Assembly (NCBI RefSeq): GCF_004197395.1
Contig: NZ_SELS01000035.1
Coordinates: 20,781-84,780 of the forward strand
DNA: 64,000 bases
DNA from: Paraburkholderia sp. UYCP14C
Lineage (GTDB): Bacteria; Pseudomonadota; Gammaproteobacteria; Burkholderiales; Burkholderiaceae
Reading direction: 5' to 3'
Below the pieces are notes generated by a model. The model saw only the letters and a program-made list of their open reading frames with translations. It did no database searches and was not told the origin of the DNA. Positions 10,444 through 18,165 of the stretch are shown here, in pieces; within the stretch, counting starts at the first letter, position 1, and each line of letters opens with the position of its first letter. Position numbers and translations under genes: made by a program.

Positions 10444-11706
10444 ATGAAATCCGCCCTGCGTTTCCATGCCCTGCTTCTGATCGTCTGCGCGGCCCTCGTC
10501 GGCTGCGGCGGCGGAGGCGGCAGTTCCTCGTCCAGTTCGTCCGGCTCGGGCTCGACGCCGTCCGCGAGCACGCCGACCTCGCCGACCGGTCCCAGCGGCG
10601 CGTCGAACACGAGCGCGACCGTGCCGCAATCGACCACGCCCAACGTGCAGCCGGTCACGGTCAGCGTATCGCCCGGCAATACGCGCAACATGCTGACGAC
10701 GAGCGTCACCGTCTGCCAGGCCGGCACCAGCAACTGCGCGACGATCGACGACATCCAGGTCGACACCGGCTCGAACGGCCTGCGCATCCTCGCCTCGGCG
10801 CTGCCGACGACACTGTCTCTGCCGACCATCGCCGCGGGCAGCGGCGCGAGCGCCGAATGCGCGGTATTCGGCAGCGGCTACGCGTGGGGCTCGATCCGCA
10901 ACGCGGACGTGCGCATGGCTGGCCAACAGGCATCATCGATTCCGATCCAGGTGATCGCCGACAGCGCGCTGCCCGCCGCCCCCGCCGACTGCGCGAACTC
11001 GGGCGCGTCGCTGCTGACGGTGTCGAGCCTGCACTCGAACGGGATCCTCGGCGTGGGTCTGTTTCCGGTGGACTGCGGCAACGGCTGCTCGAACTCCGCA
11101 TTGCCGCGCTGGTATTACAGCTGCACGACGAGCGGCTGCACCGCGACCGCGCAGCCGCTCGCGCACCAGGTCACCAACCCGGTCAGCAGCTTCCCGCTCG
11201 ACAACAACGGCGTCGTGATCGACCTGCCGGCCGTCGCCGATGCGGGCGCGGCCAGCGTGTCGGGTTCGCTGATCTTCGGCATCGGCACCCAGTCGAACAA
11301 CACGCTGACTAGCACGAACGTGCTGAAGGCGAACTCGGTGACCGGCTACGTGACGACGAGCACGGGCGGCCAAACCTATGCGGTGAGCTATCTCGACAGC
11401 GGCTCGAATGGCCTGTTCTTCCATTCGACGCAGTTCCCGTTGTGCGGTGAGTGGTACTGCCCGACTTCGACGCAATCGGCGAACGCGTCGCTGACCGGCA
11501 TCGATGGCGTGTCGAGCACGGTGTCGTTCGACGTCGGCGATTCGAATACGCTGTTCGCGTCGTCGAACAATGCGTTCGACAACCTCGCGGGCGATTCGAG
11601 TCAGGGCTTCGGCTGGGGCTTGCCGTTCTTTTACGGCAAACGCATTTACACGGCGATTGCGGCGCGCAATACGTCGGCCGGCCAGGGGCCGTACTACGCG
11701 TTCTGA
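10444..11706 (+). CDS. DUF3443-family lipoprotein
   Basis: A 420-residue protein whose signal peptide ends in ALVGC, followed by a poly-Gly/poly-Ser linker (GGGGGSSSSSSSGSG) that resembles a spacer from the membrane. The rest has CQAGTSNCATIDDIQVDTGSNGLRI, a DTGS sequence reminiscent of aspartic proteases, and a second similar one (SYLDSGSNGLFF). The repeat of D(T/S)GSNGL about 215 residues apart suggests a two-lobed pepsin-like fold, though this is inference. Many Cys residues are present, consistent with periplasmic disulfides. MKSALRFH at 10444 gives the signal peptide; the longer frame lacks one. It is paired with the DUF2844 gene upstream. Confidence 0.78.
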   Translation: MKSALRFHALLLIVCAALVGCGGGGGSSSSSSSGSGSTPSASTPTSPTGPSGASNTSATVPQSTTPNVQPVTVSVSPGNTRNMLTTSVTVCQAGTSNCATIDDIQVDTGSNGLRILASALPTTLSLPTIAAGSGASAECAVFGSGYAWGSIRNADVRMAGQQASSIPIQVIADSALPAAPADCANSGASLLTVSSLHSNGILGVGLFPVDCGNGCSNSALPRWYYSCTTSGCTATAQPLAHQVTNPVSSFPLDNNGVVIDLPAVADAGAASVSGSLIFGIGTQSNNTLTSTNVLKANSVTGYVTTSTGGQTYAVSYLDSGSNGLFFHSTQFPLCGEWYCPTSTQSANASLTGIDGVSSTVSFDVGDSNTLFASSNNAFDNLAGDSSQGFGWGLPFFYGKRIYTAIAARNTSAGQGPYYAF

Positions 11707-11755
11707 GGTTGCCCGGGTTGGATGCGCGGTGAGGGCGCGGCGCGCGGGTGCGAAC

Positions 11756-12199
11756 TCAGCCCGCCGCGCTAGCCGGTTGCGGAGCCGGCGTGGCCAGCTT
11801 CGCCGGCGCGAGCCAGCGGAACACGTTCAGCTCTTCGCCATGGAACGTGCACTCGGCGGCGGCCGGCGTGCTGACCTTCTTCGGCTCGACCGGCTTCGGG
11901 GCCACCTTGACGTCCGACGCCGCATTCGGTGCCGATGCCGCGAGCGGCGCGGAAGCTGCCACTGCGGACGCGCTCACTACGTGCTCGATCGACCCCTCCA
12001 CCACGACGCGCGAGCCGTGAATCGCGGCGCCGCGATGCGAGACCCGCAGCGTACCCGACGACATTCCCGACGACGCCTCGGCCAGCTTGCTGCGCATCAA
12101 TTGCTCGCAGGCGCTCGAGTTGCGGTTGACGATCGTGCAGGCCGCCAGCAGCGCCGCGGCGCTCGCGATACAGGCGATAGAGAGAAGGCGAATCTTCAT
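11756..12199 (-). CDS. Hypothetical lipoprotein
   Basis: A 147-residue protein. MKIRLLSIACIASAAALLAAC is a complete lipoprotein signal with the lipidated Cys near residue 21. A region with NRNSSACEQLMRSKLAEA, then SHRGAAIHGSRVVVEGSIE, follows, then an Ala/Pro-rich linker and a short C-terminal piece with one Cys (ECTFHGEELNVFRWL). No known domain was recognised. The 12229 extension would precede the signal peptide and is rejected. It is convergent with the DUF3443 gene and divergent from the CadD-like gene. Confidence 0.65.
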   Translation of the reverse strand: MKIRLLSIACIASAAALLAACTIVNRNSSACEQLMRSKLAEASSGMSSGTLRVSHRGAAIHGSRVVVEGSIEHVVSASAVAASAPLAASAPNAASDVKVAPKPVEPKKVSTPAAAECTFHGEELNVFRWLAPAKLATPAPQPASAAG

Positions 12200-12381
12200 C
12201 GATGTTCCGTTGTTCCAGGCGTCGGTCATTGTAGCTTACGACCCCGCTGCCCGGCGGCGCGGCCACCTGCCGCTTGACCTGGGCGCGGCGCATCGGCATC
12301 GTGTCGATCGGCTGCGCGGTTGGCCTAGGCGCGCCGCCAAACCCAAGCCGCTTTCCTCAAGGTAACGACCTCGCCTTCTTC

Positions 12382-13041
12382 ATGCTCAGCCTCATCCTGC
12401 TCGCGATCGCCGCCTACACCGCGACCAACATGGACAACCTGTTCGTGCTGCTCGGGTTTCTGACCGAAACGGGCGCGCAACGCCGCCGCGTCGTCGTGGG
12501 TCAGTACGCGGGATCGCTGATCCTCGTCGCCGTGGCGCTCGTGCTAGCGGCCTTGCTCACGCGCCTGCCACCCGGCTATGTGGGCCTGCTCGGCTTCCTG
12601 CCAATTACGGTGGGCCTGCACAAGGCATGGCGGCGCTTCGGTCCCGGCCACGCGCGGCGCAACGGCAGCGAGGACGGCGACGCGCATGGTCATGCACACG
12701 ACAACCCTCTCGCCGCGCGCCGTGCCGCCACGCTAGCGGCCCAGAGCGGCTCATCGAGCTGGACCGTCGCCGGCATTGCGATCTCCAACGGCTCGGACAA
12801 CATCGCCCTCTACGTGCCGCTGTACGCGAGTCACACGGCCGCCCAGAACGCGCTGATTTCGCTCGTGTTCATCGTGATGATCGGGCTGTGGTGCGCCGGT
12901 GCGTCATGGCTCGTCGACCATCCGCTGCTCGGTGCGCCGATCCGCCGCTACGGTTCGGCGCTGCTGCCGCTGATCCTGCTCACGATCGGCGTATCGGTGA
13001 TCGTGAGCAACGATACGCTGCCGCTCGTGTTCGGGATGTGA
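12382..13041 (+). CDS. CadD-family cadmium resistance / cation transporter
   Basis: A 219-residue membrane protein. It begins directly with a helix (MLSLILLAIAAYTATNMDN) and carries the family pattern of Asn-x-Asp in membrane segments: TNMDNLFVLLGFL near the N-terminus and ISNGSDNIALYVPLYA in the middle. A cytoplasmic loop rich in His and Asp (DGDAHGHAHDN) lies between helices and could bind metal. The family is linked to cadmium resistance and quaternary ammonium export; the true substrate here is unknown. The start at 12382 was chosen because the preceding in-frame sequence is Pro/Arg-rich. No metal-responsive regulator gene is adjacent. Confidence 0.8.
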   Translation: MLSLILLAIAAYTATNMDNLFVLLGFLTETGAQRRRVVVGQYAGSLILVAVALVLAALLTRLPPGYVGLLGFLPITVGLHKAWRRFGPGHARRNGSEDGDAHGHAHDNPLAARRAATLAAQSGSSSWTVAGIAISNGSDNIALYVPLYASHTAAQNALISLVFIVMIGLWCAGASWLVDHPLLGAPIRRYGSALLPLILLTIGVSVIVSNDTLPLVFGM

Positions 13042-13160
13042 GTGGCGCGGCGATTGGTCGAAGTGCGGCTCGGAAGCAGGAAAATCCCGCGCGGTGTTCA
13101 GCGGCTTCGAATGCCGCCTCAGCGCCGCGGCCTCCTCTTGCCGCTCCCGGCCCGGCAAAC

Positions 13161-13502
13161 TCAATTCCCCGGCCGCTGCGGCTGCACGTAAGTGCGCACG
13201 CCCGCCAGCGGTGCGCCGTAGCCGCCCGCGCTCGCATTGTTCGGCAAGCCGTTGACGAGCTGCGCGCGCGGATCGGTCGGATTCAGATTCAGCTCGCCTG
13301 CCTGCTGGTTGCCGTGGGTCGGATACTCGCTGCCAAGCGCCGCCTGCGGCATCAGACGCGTGCTGTTCTGCGGCGCATTCATGTCGTTCTGCGCGCTGAG
13401 CCCCTGCGCACCCGCCGGGACGGCAAATCCGCCTGCCATCGCTGCAACCGCCGCGCATAACACCAGCCGCGCGACGCCCGATGTATTCGCTACCTGTTCC
13501 AT
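13161..13502 (-). CDS. Small exported protein of unknown function
   Basis: A 113-residue protein with a signal peptide (ARLVLCAAVAAMAGGFAVPAGAQ, cleavage near residue 33). The mature part is polar and low in complexity, with QNDMNAPQNSTRLMPQAA and ELNLNPTDPRAQLVNGLPN, and lacks Cys. I recognise no domain. The ATG at 13502 has GGAGGCGG in good position; the frame is open for 47 more codons upstream but without a signal sequence. It is divergent from the leuA leader region. Confidence 0.68.
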   Translation of the reverse strand: MEQVANTSGVARLVLCAAVAAMAGGFAVPAGAQGLSAQNDMNAPQNSTRLMPQAALGSEYPTHGNQQAGELNLNPTDPRAQLVNGLPNNASAGGYGAPLAGVRTYVQPQRPGN

Positions 13503-13729
13503 ATCCGCCTCCTGCAAAGTGAAATGAGCGATGCCTCGCGACCGCCCACGCACGGAAAGCGCAAGCCGCCCGCCTGCCAGCCGCCACCCGTCCTGACTGA
13601 TACGTACCGCCGCTGCATCCGGATTCAACGAGTGGGCCCGCAATCCCGCCCGTCCTGCCGCAGGAGATCCCTGAGCCGCTCCACGGGAATCCTTGACGCA
13701 ATCTCAATAATATGTTCCCATTGCGCACT

Positions 13730-13816
13730 ATGTACCGCGCCCAGACCACCCTATCGCTACTACTAGCCCGCTCTACCGGGCTAGGTCTGCTGCTGCGCGC
13801 GTCCGCTTCTCTCTGA
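13730..13816 (+). CDS. leuA leader peptide (putative leuL)
   Basis: A 28-codon frame from ATG 13730 to TGA 13814 with 9 leucine codons. Five of these are CTA, which is scarce in this GC-rich DNA where CTG/CTC dominate: CTA at 13751, CTA CTA CTA at 13757-13765, and CTA at 13781; then CTG CTG CTG at 13787-13795 and a last CTC. It lies about 115 bases before leuA on the same strand. This is the layout of a leucine attenuation leader: ribosome stalling at rare Leu codons when charged tRNA-Leu is short. An in-frame ATG at 13712 could extend it to 34 residues. Neither start has a clear Shine-Dalgarno, so translation may be leaderless or weak. Confidence 0.7.
   Translation: MYRAQTTLSLLLARSTGLGLLLRASASL
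13763..13784 (+). promoter_or_regulatory. Perfect hairpin inside the leucine leader
   Basis: CTAGCCCG-ctctac-CGGGCTAG: an 8-bp perfect stem with a 6-base loop. Its left arm starts with the third CTA of the CTA CTA CTA run and its right arm contains another CTA, so a ribosome paused at these codons would open it. This suits a 1:2 pause stem of an attenuator. Confidence 0.6.
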
Positions 13817-13858
13817 TACACCGAAGCATCGCTTGAATCCCCAGTAACTGACCCAGCC

Positions 13859-13905
13859 CCGGTTTCCGACCGGCGGCCCAGTATCGCGTTTTCGTCGTCC
13901 GGTCG
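13859..13905 (+). promoter_or_regulatory. Mutually exclusive stems between leader and leuA
   Basis: CCGGT-ttccg-ACCGG (13859-13873) can form, or alternatively CGACCGG (13867-13873) can pair with CCGGTCG (13899-13905). The two share the ACCGG arm, so only one forms at a time. No U-run follows, so a classic intrinsic terminator is not seen; a Rho-dependent or translational switch is possible. Confidence 0.4.
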
Positions 13906-13932
13906 ACACCCGTTCCACGGTCTCTCCCTCGG

Positions 13933-15648
13933 ATGATGAAAATGTTGAAAAACCCCGCTACCAAGTACCGCTCGTTCAAGCCGATCAATTTGACGGATCG
14001 CCAGTGGCCGTCGCGCACCATCACACACGCGCCGATCTGGATGAGCACCGACCTGCGCGACGGCAATCAGGCACTGTTCGAGCCGATGAACGCCGAGCGC
14101 AAGATGCGCATGTTCAAGACGCTGGTGCAGATCGGTTTCAAGGAGATCGAAGTCGCGTTTCCGTCGGCGTCGCAGACCGATTTCAACTTCGTGCGCGAGC
14201 TGATCGAGGGCGGCCATATTCCCGATGACGTGACGATCGAAGTGCTCACGCAGGCCCGTGACGATCTGATCGAGCGCACCTTCGAATCGTTGCGCGGCGC
14301 CCCGCGCGCGATCGTCCATCTGTACAACGCGACCGCGCCGGAATTCCGCAAGATCGTGTTCGGCCTCGAAAAGAGCGGCGTGGTCGAACTCGCGCAGAAG
14401 GCCGCGCGCACGATGAAGCGCCTCGCCGACGCGCAGCCGGAAACCCACTTCACGCTGCAATACAGCCCGGAAGTGTTCAGCGGCACCGAACTCGAATTCG
14501 CGAAGGAAGTCTGCGACGCGGTGTTCGACATCTGGCAACCGACGCCCGAGCGCAAGGCGATCGTCAATCTGCCGGCCACCGTCGAAATGGCCACGCCGAA
14601 CGTCTACGCGGACCAGATCGAATGGATGCACCGCAATCTCAAGCGCCGCGATTCGCTGATCGTCTCCGTTCACCCGCATAACGACCGCGGTACTGCCGTC
14701 GCCGCCGCGGAACTTGCGGTGATGGCGGGCGCGGATCGTGTCGAAGGCTGCCTGTTCGGCAACGGCGAGCGCACCGGCAACGTCGACCTCGTCACGCTCG
14801 CGTTGAATCTGTACACGCAGGGCGTCGACCCCGAACTCGACTTCTCGAACATCAACGAAGTCGCGCGCACGGCCGAGGAATGCACGCAATTGCCGGTGCA
14901 TCCGCGTCATCCGTATGTCGGCGACCTCGTCTTCACCGCATTCTCGGGCTCGCACCAGGACGCGATCAAGAAGGGCTTCGCCGCGCAGAAGCCGGACGCG
15001 ATCTGGGAAGTGCCGTACATGCCGATCGATCCGAGCGACCTCGGCCGCACCTACGACTCCGTGATTCGCGTGAACAGCCAGTCGGGCAAGGGTGGCATCG
15101 CGTATCTGCTCGAGCAGAGCTACGGCGTCGTGTTGCCGCGCCGTCTGCAGGTCGATTTCAGTTCGGCCGTGCAGCGCTTCACCGACGACAGCGGCCAGGA
15201 AGTCACGCCCGCGCAGATCTGGGAACTGTTCCAGCAGGAATACGTGCGCACCGCCGAGCCGGTCCGCTATATCAGCCACAGCCTGTCCGAGCATCACGGC
15301 CGCGAGCACATCAAGCTCAACGTCGAAATCAACGGCACGCCGCGCGTGCTGACGGGCGCCGGCAACGGCCCGCTCGACGCGCTGATGCACGCGTTCGACG
15401 TGCCCGTGCGGATCCAGCACTACGAGGAACGCGCGCTCACGCAGGGCGCCGATGCGCGCGCGATCGCGATCGCCGAAATGGCCGGTGCCGACGTGGCGGG
15501 CAGCGCGTTCGGCGTCGGTGTCGATGCGAACCTGATCACCGCGTCGATCCGCGCGGTGATCAGCGGCGTGAACCGCGCGTATGCACGCGTGAACGCGGAT
15601 GCGCAGGCGCGTTTCTTCGACGTCGCGCTGAGCGACGCAACGGTGTAA
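13933..15648 (+). CDS. leuA: 2-isopropylmalate synthase (long form)
   Basis: A 571-residue enzyme condensing acetyl-CoA with 2-oxoisovalerate, the first committed step of leucine synthesis. The HMGL TIM barrel carries [14 protein letters not shown] (metal-binding Asp and catalytic Arg), [16 protein letters not shown] and [15 protein letters not shown]. After about residue 430 comes the LeuA allosteric domain, the site of leucine feedback. Length and sequence match the Mycobacterium/Corynebacterium-type LeuA, not the 520-residue E. coli type. Starts at 13933, 13936 or 13942 are all possible ([13 protein letters not shown]); none has a strong ribosome binding site. It stands apart from leuCDB, and a Leu-codon-rich leader precedes it. 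Confidence 0.95.
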   Translation: MMKMLKNPATKYRSFKPINLTDRQWPSRTITHAPIWMSTDLRDGNQALFEPMNAERKMRMFKTLVQIGFKEIEVAFPSASQTDFNFVRELIEGGHIPDDVTIEVLTQARDDLIERTFESLRGAPRAIVHLYNATAPEFRKIVFGLEKSGVVELAQKAARTMKRLADAQPETHFTLQYSPEVFSGTELEFAKEVCDAVFDIWQPTPERKAIVNLPATVEMATPNVYADQIEWMHRNLKRRDSLIVSVHPHNDRGTAVAAAELAVMAGADRVEGCLFGNGERTGNVDLVTLALNLYTQGVDPELDFSNINEVARTAEECTQLPVHPRHPYVGDLVFTAFSGSHQDAIKKGFAAQKPDAIWEVPYMPIDPSDLGRTYDSVIRVNSQSGKGGIAYLLEQSYGVVLPRRLQVDFSSAVQRFTDDSGQEVTPAQIWELFQQEYVRTAEPVRYISHSLSEHHGREHIKLNVEINGTPRVLTGAGNGPLDALMHAFDVPVRIQHYEERALTQGADARAIAIAEMAGADVAGSAFGVGVDANLITASIRAVISGVNRAYARVNADAQARFFDVALSDATV

Positions 15649-15665
15649 GTCCAGGGTCTGCCGCG

Positions 15666-15693
15666 TTGAACGTGTGGCGCACCGCACGTTCAA
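15666..15693. repeat. Inverted repeat after leuA
   Basis: TTGAACGTG-10 bases-CACGTTCAA, a perfect 9-bp inverted repeat 18 bases past the leuA stop. It has no T-run and a separate terminator follows, so it may stabilise the mRNA 3' end or be a protein site. Confidence 0.5.
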
Positions 15694-15712
15694 CGGGCTG
15701 ACAGTAACGAAA

Positions 15713-15741
15713 AAGGGGCGTTTCGACGCCCCTTCTTTTTT
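15713..15741 (+). terminator. Terminator after leuA
   Basis: AAGGGGCGT-ttcg-ACGCCCCTT, a 9-bp stem with a stable tetraloop, followed by CTTTTTT. The A-run on the left lets it serve the convergent gene too. Confidence 0.88.
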
Positions 15742-15775
15742 ACGTGAATTTATCCGCTGCAGCGTCGGTCGAGGT

Positions 15776-16555
15776 TCATTGGTACACGTCGCGGCCGAAG
15801 TACTTCAGCGAAATCCGCTGGTACGTGCCGTCTTTTCTGATGCCGGCGAGCGCGTCGTCGATCGCCGCCCGCAGCTTCGGATTGCCCTTGCGGATCAGCA
15901 CGGCCGACTTGTCGCTGCTATTGGGCGACGTATCGACCGCGACGACCTTGATCCTCGCGTCGGGCTCGCGCTTCCTGTAGTCGAGAAACGACAATGAATC
16001 GTTGACGGTCGCGTCGACCCGGCCCGTGACGAGCAGATCGATCGACTCGTCGAAGCCCTGCGCCGGGATCACCTGCGCGCCGTGCGCGGCCGCGATCCTG
16101 CCGACGTTGCTGGTCAGCGTATTGGCCGACTTGCGGCCGTTCAGGTCATCGAAGGATTTGATCGTCGTGTTGTCCGACGCGACGATCAGCACCGCGTGCG
16201 ACGTGATGTACGGATCCGAGTAATCGTATTTGAGCTTGCGCTCGTCGGTGATCGCGATCTCGTTGATCACCGCGTCGTAGCGATTGACGTCGAGACCGGC
16301 GATCAGCCCTTCCCATCTGGCTTCGATGAACTGCGGCTTGACGCCCAGACGCTGCGCGATCGCGCTGCCGAGCTCGACGTCGAAGCCGGTCAAGTTGCCC
16401 GCGTCGTCGTGATAGGTGAACGGTGCGTAGGTGCCTTCGGTGCCGATCCGGAACACGCGCGATGCCTTGATCTGCGCGAGATCGTCGGCGCTCGCTGGAT
16501 GCGCCAATGCCGCCTGCAACAGCGCGATCATCGCGAGTGAACGAATCGGCTTCAT
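15776..16555 (-). CDS. Amino-acid ABC transporter substrate-binding protein (family 3)
   Basis: A 259-residue periplasmic protein with a signal peptide (SLAMIALLQAALAHPASAD). It shows the family-3 solute-binding signature: RIGTEGTYAPFTYHDDAGNLTGFDVELG at the ligand pocket, then YDAVINEIAITDERK and DLLVTGRVDATVNDSLSF, closing with IRKDGTYQRISLKYFGRDV. It most resembles cystine/polar amino-acid binders of the FliY type. The 16555 start gives the signal peptide; the 38 upstream codons are Pro/Arg-rich. No permease or ATPase genes flank it, so it is an orphan binding protein that may use a transporter encoded elsewhere. Confidence 0.85.
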   Translation of the reverse strand: MKPIRSLAMIALLQAALAHPASADDLAQIKASRVFRIGTEGTYAPFTYHDDAGNLTGFDVELGSAIAQRLGVKPQFIEARWEGLIAGLDVNRYDAVINEIAITDERKLKYDYSDPYITSHAVLIVASDNTTIKSFDDLNGRKSANTLTSNVGRIAAAHGAQVIPAQGFDESIDLLVTGRVDATVNDSLSFLDYRKREPDARIKVVAVDTSPNSSDKSAVLIRKGNPKLRAAIDDALAGIRKDGTYQRISLKYFGRDVYQ

Positions 16556-16753
16556 CGGACGGCTCCGTCTGGGTGGCTGCGCAGGTGGCGGACCGCCGCG
16601 TCTGGCGAGCGGTGCCGGTGCGCGGCCGGCTGGGTGGGCCGACTGTAGCAAACCGTCCGCGAAATTCAAAGCGCTTCGCGCGTGGGCCCGTGGGCACGCT
16701 CACGCGCGCCGCTCAGCCGCTGCGTTCGCCCGTCGACAACATGACACAGGCAA

Positions 16754-16802
16754 AAAGGCCCCGCAAGCGCTCATCCTTTCACGAGCCTTTGCGGAGCCTT
16801 TT
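16754..16802 (-). terminator. Terminator of the boxCBA operon
   Basis: A long imperfect hairpin, with AAGGCCCCGCAAGCGCTC on one arm and GAGCCTTTGCGGAGCCTT on the other. On the minus strand it ends in a T-run, 50-100 bases after the boxA stop. Confidence 0.7.
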
Positions 16803-16849
16803 CGTGGAGCTTTCGGTGCGGCTGGCGTTTCGGTACGCCGTGCAGTGCG

Positions 16850-18088
16850 TCAGTAAGTCTCCAGATGCAGCCGCCCTTCCCGCTTCAGCTTCGCCCACAA
16901 CGCTTCCCAATCGAGCTGATGCTGCTCGCCGATGTCCTTGAGCGCCTGCAGCACTCCGTCCTCCATGCCTTTGAGGCCGCACACGTAGATATAGGTGTTG
17001 TCGTCCTTCAGCAGGTTCGCGACATCGGCCGAACGTTCGCGCATCGCGTCCTGCACGTAGCGCTTCGCCTGTCCCGGCGTGCGCGAAAACGCCAGCGTCG
17101 TGTCGATGAAATCCTTCGGCAGATTGGTCAGCGGTCCGAAGTACGGAAGCTCCTCCTTGGTGCGCGCGCCGAAGAACAGCATCAGCTTGCCGGTCGCGCC
17201 TTTCAGACGCTTGCGCCGGCGGTACTCGGTCATCGCGCGCATCGGCGCGGAACCGGTGCCCGTGCAGATCATCAGCAGATGCGAGTTCGGGTGATTCGGC
17301 ATCAGGAAGGTGCTGCCGAACGGGCCGATCACGTTGACCACGTCGCCCTTCTTCAGATCGCACAGATAGTTCGAGCAGACGCCGTCGATCGCGTCGCCGT
17401 GCTGCTGCGACACGCGCCTGACCGTCAGCGACACGTTGTTATAGCCGGGCCGCTCGCCATCGCGCGGACTCGCCACCGAGTACTGGCGCGCATGATGCAC
17501 GCGGCCATCGGCGGCAGCGCCCGGCGGCAGAATGCCGATCGACTGGCCTTCGAGCACCGGAAACGGCATCGAGCCGAAATCGAGCACGATGTGATGGATA
17601 TCGCTCGACGTCGGGCCGTCGGTGAGCCGGTAGTTGCCGACCACGGTCGCGGTGGTCGGCGCCTTGTGCGTGTACAGATTCACGTAAGGCTTCGCGGCCG
17701 ACCACGGCGGCACGACCGCGCCGCGCAGGGTGTCGACTTCGATGCCGTCCGCTTCGGCGGAGCCGTCGCCCGCAGCGGACGCCGCCGCCGTTTCTTCAGC
17801 CGGCACCGCCATCGTGTTCTGCTCCGGCAGCACGTCCCACTTGAACTGCTCGTCGATCGAATACGCGTCGGCCTTCAGCACCGTGCGCCAATTGTCGATC
17901 GCGCCGGTCGGGCACGGCGGCACACAAGCCATGCAACCGTTACACACATCGGCCTTCACGACGTAGTTGTTGTCGTCGTGCGTGATCGCATCGATCGGAC
18001 AGGTCTCTTCGCAGGTATTGCAGCGAATGCAGATCTCCGGATCGATCAGATGCTGCCGCAGAACTTCGACCGATACTGCGCCGTTCAT
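16850..18088 (-). CDS. boxA: Benzoyl-CoA 2,3-epoxidase reductase subunit BoxA
   Basis: A 412-residue iron-sulfur flavoprotein that passes electrons from NADPH to BoxB. The N-terminus has two [4Fe-4S] ferredoxin motifs, [12 protein letters not shown] (about residue 21) and [12 protein letters not shown] (about 50). After an acidic linker comes a ferredoxin-NADP reductase module, with [12 protein letters not shown] (flavin site), [14 protein letters not shown] (pyridine nucleotide site) and a C-terminal aromatic residue (HLETY). The start at 18088 is set by GGAGGTAG eight bases upstream; an earlier ATG would overlap that site. It is the last gene of boxC-boxB-boxA and is followed by a terminator. 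Confidence 0.95.
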   Translation of the reverse strand: MNGAVSVEVLRQHLIDPEICIRCNTCEETCPIDAITHDDNNYVVKADVCNGCMACVPPCPTGAIDNWRTVLKADAYSIDEQFKWDVLPEQNTMAVPAEETAAASAAGDGSAEADGIEVDTLRGAVVPPWSAAKPYVNLYTHKAPTTATVVGNYRLTDGPTSSDIHHIVLDFGSMPFPVLEGQSIGILPPGAAADGRVHHARQYSVASPRDGERPGYNNVSLTVRRVSQQHGDAIDGVCSNYLCDLKKGDVVNVIGPFGSTFLMPNHPNSHLLMICTGTGSAPMRAMTEYRRRKRLKGATGKLMLFFGARTKEELPYFGPLTNLPKDFIDTTLAFSRTPGQAKRYVQDAMRERSADVANLLKDDNTYIYVCGLKGMEDGVLQALKDIGEQHQLDWEALWAKLKREGRLHLETY

Positions 18089-18165
18089 GACTACCTCCAC
18101 CAGGTAATACGGCGCGCACGCGGCGCGCCTTTCGTGCTTCGGCTACTTCAGTTGCTTCCGTTGCT

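Noticed and set aside
13693-13716. TTGACG and TATGTT/TAATAT as the leuA leader promoter
   Set aside because: Spacing of 9-12 bases is too short for a sigma-70 promoter; the true promoter could not be placed.
13816-13933. Classic intrinsic terminator completing the leuA attenuator
   Set aside because: No GC-rich hairpin followed by a T-run was found; only alternative stems without a U-tract are present.
12904-15693. 929-codon frame opposite leuA
   Set aside because: Shadow of leuA and its neighbours; no domain, and it runs through the leader and another gene.
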